From Firmicutes bacterium UBA3910 (GTDB lineage Bacteria; Bacillota; Limnochordia; Darwinibacteriales; Darwinibacteriaceae), in the NCBI GenBank assembly GCA_002391465.1, contig DGFC01000049.1, forward strand, positions 12,943 to 23,510: a stretch of 10,568 nt of DNA, in the 5' to 3' direction. Within the stretch, counting starts at the first letter, position 1; every line of letters starts with the position of its first letter. Of this stretch, positions 5,811-10,568 are shown piece by piece. The position numbers and the translations under genes were made by a program. Below the pieces are notes generated by a model, which was given only the letters and a program-made list of their open reading frames with translations, ran no database searches and had not been told where the DNA came from.

Positions 5811-6752
5811 ATGGACGATAGAGTTATCTTGTCTGGCCTAGATCCTGCTGAGTATGTACATCCCATGGACCGGGAAGCCCGAACGGCGTTAGAGAGGGTT
5901 CCCGGGCTAACACCTGTAGTCAGGAAGTTCAATGAGGTTGGGTATGATCGGCTCCTCATTCTTGAGAGTATGGCTAGTAAAGTCCGTGTCACACCCCGGC
6001 AGTTTCCAGAGTTGTACGAGCTGTTTCAGGAAACCAAGTCTGTGTTGGGTATTTCCTGGCATGTGGACCTCTTTGTACAACAGCAATTTTCTCTGAACGC
6101 CTTTGCTGCCGGTGTTGAGTATCCCCACGTTACCTTAACCACAGAGCTGTTGAGCCATTTAACACAAGAAGAACTTAGGTTTGTACTGGGCCATGAATTG
6201 GGTCATATCCACTGTCAGCATATACTCTATCACCAAATTGGGATTTACCTTCCTCGCTTAATAACTCTAATGGGTAGTGCAACACTGGGGTTAGGAGCGT
6301 TGGTTGGGACCGGGTTTGAAGTTGCTTTGTACGATTGGATTAGGAAATCAGAGTTTAGTGCAGACAGGGCCGGTCTGCTTGCCTGTCAGGACCTGAATGC
6401 AGCAAAAGCAGTTTTCTGTCGCTTCGCCGGTGTACCTAGAGATTGGTTTGATCGGCTCAACCTTGAGGAGATCCATCGTCAGGCGGATGATTTTCAGCCG
6501 ATGGTGACATCCGATTCGGTAAATCGGTTCTATCGGTTTGTGGGGCAGATGTGGAACACTCACCCTTGGGTTATAGTCCGTTTCAGTGATCTGCTGCAGT
6601 GGATCGATCGGGGTGTCTATGATGCTATTCTCAATAAGAAACGCAAGGCATCACAAGCGTTTGTTGGACAATGTACCTGCGGAGAACCGTTCGAGGAAGG
6701 CTCCTTTTATTGCATAGCTTGCGGTCGCCAAGTGGCGAACGAAAAAATGTGA
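5811..6752 (+). CDS. M48-family metallopeptidase with C-terminal zinc ribbon
   Basis: This 313-aa protein is a predicted zinc endopeptidase. The catalytic HELGH is at residues 128-132 (within FVLGHELGHIHCQH). The third zinc ligand is the probable E181 in SEFSADRAG, the ExxxD pattern of the M48 (HtpX/OMA1/Ste24) family. Between them, about residues 143-170 are hydrophobic and may sit in the membrane. The N-terminal LDPAEYVHPMDREA followed by PGL resembles the leader of M48 proteins from other bacteria, which supports ATG 5811 although its ribosome site is weak (GAGGG, very close); coupling to the upstream gene may compensate. The C-terminus adds C288-x-C290 and C301-x2-C304, another zinc ribbon and not part of the usual M48 core. 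Candidate substrates are neighbouring membrane proteins or the dynamins, which is an inference from position only. Confidence 0.9.
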   Translation: MDDRVILSGLDPAEYVHPMDREARTALERVPGLTPVVRKFNEVGYDRLLILESMASKVRVTPRQFPELYELFQETKSVLGISWHVDLFVQQQFSLNAFAAGVEYPHVTLTTELLSHLTQEELRFVLGHELGHIHCQHILYHQIGIYLPRLITLMGSATLGLGALVGTGFEVALYDWIRKSEFSADRAGLLACQDLNAAKAVFCRFAGVPRDWFDRLNLEEIHRQADDFQPMVTSDSVNRFYRFVGQMWNTHPWVIVRFSDLLQWIDRGVYDAILNKKRKASQAFVGQCTCGEPFEEGSFYCIACGRQVANEKM

Positions 6753-6762
6753 GGTGAAGGAA

Positions 6763-6930
6763 ATGGGCAGAATCGAAACTGGGACAGCTACCACCTATGA
6801 AGAGTTCAATGTTCTTAGAGATCGACTCCAGGAGCTCGTCTCGGATGTGAACGACATTTCTCAGGTTTTGGGAGTGAGTGAGGAGTACCAGGACAAGCTT
6901 ACGCGTTTGAGGCATTTAGTTACCGAGTAG
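6763..6930 (+). CDS. 55-aa helical leader of the dynamin-like protein, ended by an in-frame amber codon
   Basis: ATG 6763 has a good ribosome site (GAGGTGA, 6751-6757) and encodes 55 mostly helical, charged residues (YEEFNVLRDRLQELVSDV and EYQDKLTRLRHLVTE) before TAG at 6928-6930. The next codon is the ATG of the GTPase in the same frame. Bacterial dynamin-like proteins usually carry such a helical segment directly before the P-loop. The second dynamin of this locus has 57 residues before its P-loop, against 63 here if the amber is read as an amino acid. The simplest reading is the 5' end of one former gene cut by a nonsense codon. A real two-gene arrangement with re-initiation at TAG-ATG, or amber read-through, remains possible. 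Confidence 0.75.
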   Translation: MGRIETGTATTYEEFNVLRDRLQELVSDVNDISQVLGVSEEYQDKLTRLRHLVTE

Positions 6931-8730
6931 ATGTTTCGGGTTATCGTGGTAGGCGGATTCTCGCGCGGAAAGTCCACTCTGATTAATGCACTTTTGGGTG
7001 ACAAAGTGCTGCCCGCGAAGATGACTCCCACTACTGCAGTGATCACTGTGATCAAATACGGAGAGCAGCCCAGGGCATTGGTCTATTTTAAGGATAGGGA
7101 TGAACCCGAGGAGGTCTCCCCTGAGAATCTGAGGGAGTACCTTCTGATTCGGAGAAAGGACCACAAGCACGGTTCCTATTCGAGTCGGATCGAAACCCCG
7201 GTTGAAAGGGTTGAACTCTACTATCCGTTGGACCTTTGTAAGAATGGCGTAGAGATTGTGGATTCGCCTGGTTTAGAGGAAGATGAAACCCGTCAAAAGC
7301 TTACCGTTAGGTTCTTGAATGAGTGCGATGCGGCCATTATGGTGTTGTCGTGCCTACAGCTCTTTTCGTTGCAAGAGCTGAAATTTGTCCGGGAAGAATT
7401 GATTGGTCGGGGCTACGATCATATCTTCTATGCAGTTAATTACGCAGACCACCTTACAGAGGACGATGAACTGGATATCTGGGAACGGGTGCGGGAAAAA
7501 ATCGGTAACCCTGATCGCACCTTCATTATTTCTGCCCGGGACGCCCTCAACGGCAGGTTACATGGCGATGAGATCTCCCTTGCCAACAGTCGTTTTCCAA
7601 GTTTGGAAAAGGCTCTGGAGACATTCCTGGTGAGAGATCGGGGATATGTTAAATTGCAGTCCGCACAGGGGATGTTAGACACATATATCGACGAGCTTGG
7701 GGAGTTGACAGAGATTAGACTGAATCTACTGGAACGGTCCAAACTCGAGGATCTGCAGAAGTTGGAAAAGCAGTTTGAGAAGAGCCGAGTGAGCATTTCC
7801 GAGAAAAAAGAGTACATCGTAATGCGAATAGGGCAGGCGGGTGCCCATATTGGCGAGCGGCTCTACAATAGCTTTTCCAGACGCTGCCGTTCAATCGCAG
7901 GTAATCTACCGACCCTGGCCCGAGAACTTGAGCTGGAAGGCAGTGTCTTTGCTCAAACTGAGTACCGGGAGGCAGTTGCTGCCTATCTTGAGGACTGGAT
8001 CCAGCGTGAAATCCGTGATTGGCAGGAAAGCGAAGCTAGGGAGATCCTCCGGACGGAGGGGGAGCAGATTCAACGTCTAGTAGAAAGCCATGTACAGGGT
8101 GTCTTAGAGGAAATTGACGAGCTTAAACTGAAATTGGCACCGGAATTCAGATCTGCCTCAAGCAGCCTCGCAACAGCGGGTAGCGGCTTTGAACGTCTCT
8201 TGGCTGCGGGAGGTTCTCTTTTGCTGGGTGATGTGGGCGGAGTGTTTACCGGAGGCGTGTTCGGTCTTAAGGGTGCCATTCTCCAGTTGGGAGGAGTAAC
8301 GGCGGCCAATGCGGTTCTCTGGGCTCTCGGACTTTTGAACCCCATAACCGGGCTAATGGCGTCTGGGGCGGTCGCGTACACTCTGTGGCGAACAATGAGC
8401 CCCCGTGCGCTGGAGGAACTCCGGGTAGAGATCGCGCAACAGCTGAGAGAAGCGGTTGGGGAAATGCCGGACAAGGCTGAACGCCAGATTAAGAAGAACG
8501 CTATGGAGCACATGGAGCAGCTTGCTATGGTTGTCAATGACGGGATCCGAGCTATGCTGTCAAATCTGGAGCGCCAGTTGAAGAGCGCCCGGACTGAACT
8601 GGAAAGGGACAAATATGGCGCAATTGACATGTATAAAGCGTCCCTCGCAGAACTGACACTTACCAAACAGAAGTTGGCACTCCTGCTTGAGAAGGGGGTG
8701 AATGAGAGTGCAGCCGCGGAAGGTAATTGA
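6931..8730 (+). CDS. Dynamin-like GTPase 1 (DLP1)
   Basis: This is a large membrane-active GTPase of the bacterial dynamin family, 599 aa from ATG 6931. G1 is GGFSRGKST (residues 8-16), G2 lies in PTTAVITVI (Thr34/35) and G3 is DSPGL (111-115). The G4 position reads N170-Y-A-D173, where N/T-K-x-D is usual. Helical, coiled-coil-prone stretches follow (about 260-300 and 370-405). A long glycine-rich hydrophobic segment at about 424-488 is suited to membrane insertion, as in the paddle of bacterial dynamins, and a helical C-terminus completes the GTPase-helix-paddle-helix order. The ATG follows the amber codon of the leader with no gap and has only a distant GAGG (6909-6912), so translation probably depends on the leader. 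The 3' end overlaps the next dynamin gene by 29 bases. Adjacent pairs of dynamins are common in bacteria and can form mixed assemblies. Confidence 0.9.
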   Translation: MFRVIVVGGFSRGKSTLINALLGDKVLPAKMTPTTAVITVIKYGEQPRALVYFKDRDEPEEVSPENLREYLLIRRKDHKHGSYSSRIETPVERVELYYPLDLCKNGVEIVDSPGLEEDETRQKLTVRFLNECDAAIMVLSCLQLFSLQELKFVREELIGRGYDHIFYAVNYADHLTEDDELDIWERVREKIGNPDRTFIISARDALNGRLHGDEISLANSRFPSLEKALETFLVRDRGYVKLQSAQGMLDTYIDELGELTEIRLNLLERSKLEDLQKLEKQFEKSRVSISEKKEYIVMRIGQAGAHIGERLYNSFSRRCRSIAGNLPTLARELELEGSVFAQTEYREAVAAYLEDWIQREIRDWQESEAREILRTEGEQIQRLVESHVQGVLEEIDELKLKLAPEFRSASSSLATAGSGFERLLAAGGSLLLGDVGGVFTGGVFGLKGAILQLGGVTAANAVLWALGLLNPITGLMASGAVAYTLWRTMSPRALEELRVEIAQQLREAVGEMPDKAERQIKKNAMEHMEQLAMVVNDGIRAMLSNLERQLKSARTELERDKYGAIDMYKASLAELTLTKQKLALLLEKGVNESAAAEGN

Positions 8731-10568
8731 GGACAATCGGACCTACCTTAGGCGAGTTGTTAGGGAATGCACTTATTTAGATCTTCCGCACGATGTGTCC
8801 CAGCGAGTGCAGGATTCGCTCGCGTTGATTGACCGGAAGTTGGCAACGGACCAGGTCCATTTGGCGCTGGTAGGTGGGTTCTCAACCGGCAAATCCACGC
8901 TGATCAATGCTATCCTTGGTGAAGACCTCTTAACGAGCCGCCTGCACCCTACTACTATCTGTCCTACTTTCATCTCCTATGGTGACAGACCCACCCTATC
9001 CCTTTTGATTCGGGGGTTGCCGTCCAGTCAGGAGGTTGTTACGGAAGTAATCGGGGAGCTGACGTTAGAGGGTGAGTTCCTGAACGGGCACGTTATCCTC
9101 ACGCAAGTTGGACCCGGTATCTACGGTGTTACTTTAACAATAAAAACACCGGGTTCTTTCAGTTACGACATAAAGACACAAGGAAGAACCGTATGTTCCG
9201 GCAATGTGGACGTTTGGGAAGCGGACAGGGAGGTGCAGTTTCTTTACAGCAGTATTGCCAATCAGACAGCAACAGGGGATGATGTGCTATTTATGGAAGG
9301 AGAGAACCGACCCTTTGTCCAGATAGCGAACGTGAGGTCGAAAAAGAGGGTGGTTCTCAACGATCTTTTCCTTTCGGGGGAGTATGGGAGAGCAGTATTC
9401 TTTGAGCCAGGCATTTACAACGTACGGATCCAATGTAACTGGGATTACCTCCGGAGCCGTTATCCGTATAGGTATCAGAGGAAAGGGTGGGGACGACTGC
9501 TGACCAGACTGCTGGGTTCGCTGGGACTCTACCGCCCATACACGAAAAAAATCCGAAAGGTTCCGCAACCCCCTGAAACTTCAACCGTAAAAATATCGGA
9601 ACCTGGCTACTATTGGATCGGTTTCTCTCCAGAAGTGGGCCGATTGGTTGTGCGGCCTTTGAGTGAGCTCGCCACAAGCAGGAGGGGTTTTGTGATTACA
9701 TCACAGGAACAGAAGCAGGCGATCGGCCGATCGGCCCACTCATCGCCCAGTTCACTGCCGCTCCACGGGCCAAGCAAGTGAATGTATTGGACGGATTGAT
9801 CGAGTCAGTGCGGCTAGAGTATCCGTCGAACTACCTCCGTGGAGGTCTGACGATCATTGACACACCGGGTCTAAATGCTGAGGAGATACACAGTCAGATT
9901 ACGGTGGATGTGATAGACCGGATAGCCGATGCAGCCATGTTTCTCTACCCCGCAGATCAGGCTGGTACAAGCTATGATTTCCATTTTGTACGGGAGCATT
10001 TGGAAGGGGTCAGTGGAGCCATTCTTTTCGCCGTTACTAAAGCTGACATGGCAGAAGATGAGGAGGATCTACAGGAGATAGTCGACATTATTCGGGACAA
10101 GATCCGAGCGCAGACCGGAATCTCAAACCCTGAAATTCTGGCTTTGAGCCCTTTGATGGCTCTGCGAGAGCCGAAGTCCAAGTACGGGAAAGAGTTCTCT
10201 GCGGTTATCGGTTCGGTTATCGATACGATGACACATAACAGAGAGGCGATAATGATTCGCCACTTACTCAAAGTGGAACACAGCCTAATGGAGCTCTTAT
10301 CCAAGCAGGCGTCTAATATGGAGCAAACTTTTTACGCGCGCCTGCAAGAACTTAATGCGTATACCATCCCAGATATTAACGCGTTTGTGGAAAACGAGAA
10401 AACTCCCGTGCTTCGTTACATCGCAGAAAGGTTTGATAGGGAGGCGTATCTGCAGATCTTCTACTCGCGCCTCAGTGCGTTGGCAACTACATATAAGAAC
10501 GATATCTCGCAAGAGCTCGCGCAGGCGACGTCATTTGATGAGTTAAAAACTATCTGTGAAGATACGTT
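8702..10568 (+). pseudogene. Dynamin-like GTPase 2 (DLP2), frameshifted by an 8-bp duplication; continues past window end
   Basis: Starting at ATG 8702 (AAGGGGG at 8692-8698), the frame encodes a 57-residue helical leader, then G1 GGFSTGKST (58-66) and switch I (HPTTICPTF). A beta-rich insertion of about 220 residues follows, and the frame ends with TGA at 9779-9781 after 359 aa. The rest of the GTPase lies in another frame: VRLEYPSN, G3 DTPGLN (9859-9876) and G4 TKAD (10036-10047), then helical sequence open to base 10568. Removing one copy of the duplicated GATCGGCC at 9721-9736 joins both parts in one frame (QKQAIGPLIAQFTAAP) with about 619 codons in the window. A GTG at 9778 overlaps the stop (GTGA), so coupled translation of the second part is conceivable, but no ribosome site is seen. 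It may be a pseudogene, a phase-variable gene or an assembly error. Confidence 0.82.
9721..9736 (+). repeat. 8-bp tandem duplication causing the DLP2 frameshift
   Basis: GATCGGCC occurs twice in direct tandem (9721-9728 and 9729-9736). With the preceding C this forms the 14-bp palindrome CGATCGGCCGATCG (9720-9733). Eight extra bases move translation into the frame that carries G3 and G4 only after an early stop. One copy would restore a continuous gene. Confidence 0.85.

Noticed and set aside
8070..8666. 198-aa antisense open frame
   Set aside because: Shadow of the DLP1 coding sequence; Ser/Arg-rich with no domain.

Overview
The window reads as a Bacillota (Firmicutes) chromosome, probably from a clostridial, Symbiobacterium- or Limnochordia-like lineage. 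This is an inference from strong GGAGG-type ribosome sites, a short (about 300 aa) meso-diaminopimelate dehydrogenase, a three-subunit proton-translocating transhydrogenase, hairpin-plus-T-run terminators and a moderate GC content. No rRNA, tRNA, CRISPR array or insertion sequence was seen. All genes lie on the + strand.

Region 1 (1-1860), cell envelope and lysine: the C-terminal part of a FlaA1/CapD-type nucleotide-sugar dehydratase/epimerase, then meso-DAP dehydrogenase, closed by a strong terminator at 1811-1860.

Region 2 (1858-5370), redox: a promoter whose -35 box lies inside a near-consensus Rex operator drives pntAA-pntAB-pntB. The three genes are packed (ATGA overlap, then 0-nt spacing) and end in a second strong terminator. 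PntB is 628 aa because its NADP(H)-binding domain III is present twice in tandem. In both copies the usual KRS phosphate-binding motif is replaced by an N-x-D motif.

Region 3 (5371-10568, open at the right edge), a membrane-remodelling locus: a glycine-zipper/zinc-ribbon protein, an M48 metallopeptidase that also ends in a zinc ribbon, and two overlapping dynamin-like GTPase genes (DLP1 and DLP2). Both dynamin genes look interrupted. In DLP1 an in-frame amber codon separates a 55-aa helical leader from the GTPase. In DLP2 an 8-bp tandem duplication shifts the frame between switch I and the G3 motif. DLP2 also carries an insertion of about 220 residues, rich in beta strands, inside its GTPase domain. 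An M48 protease beside dynamins recalls mitochondrial OMA1/OPA1. This locus is the best candidate for an undescribed system; its function is not known to me and is inferred only from domains and layout.
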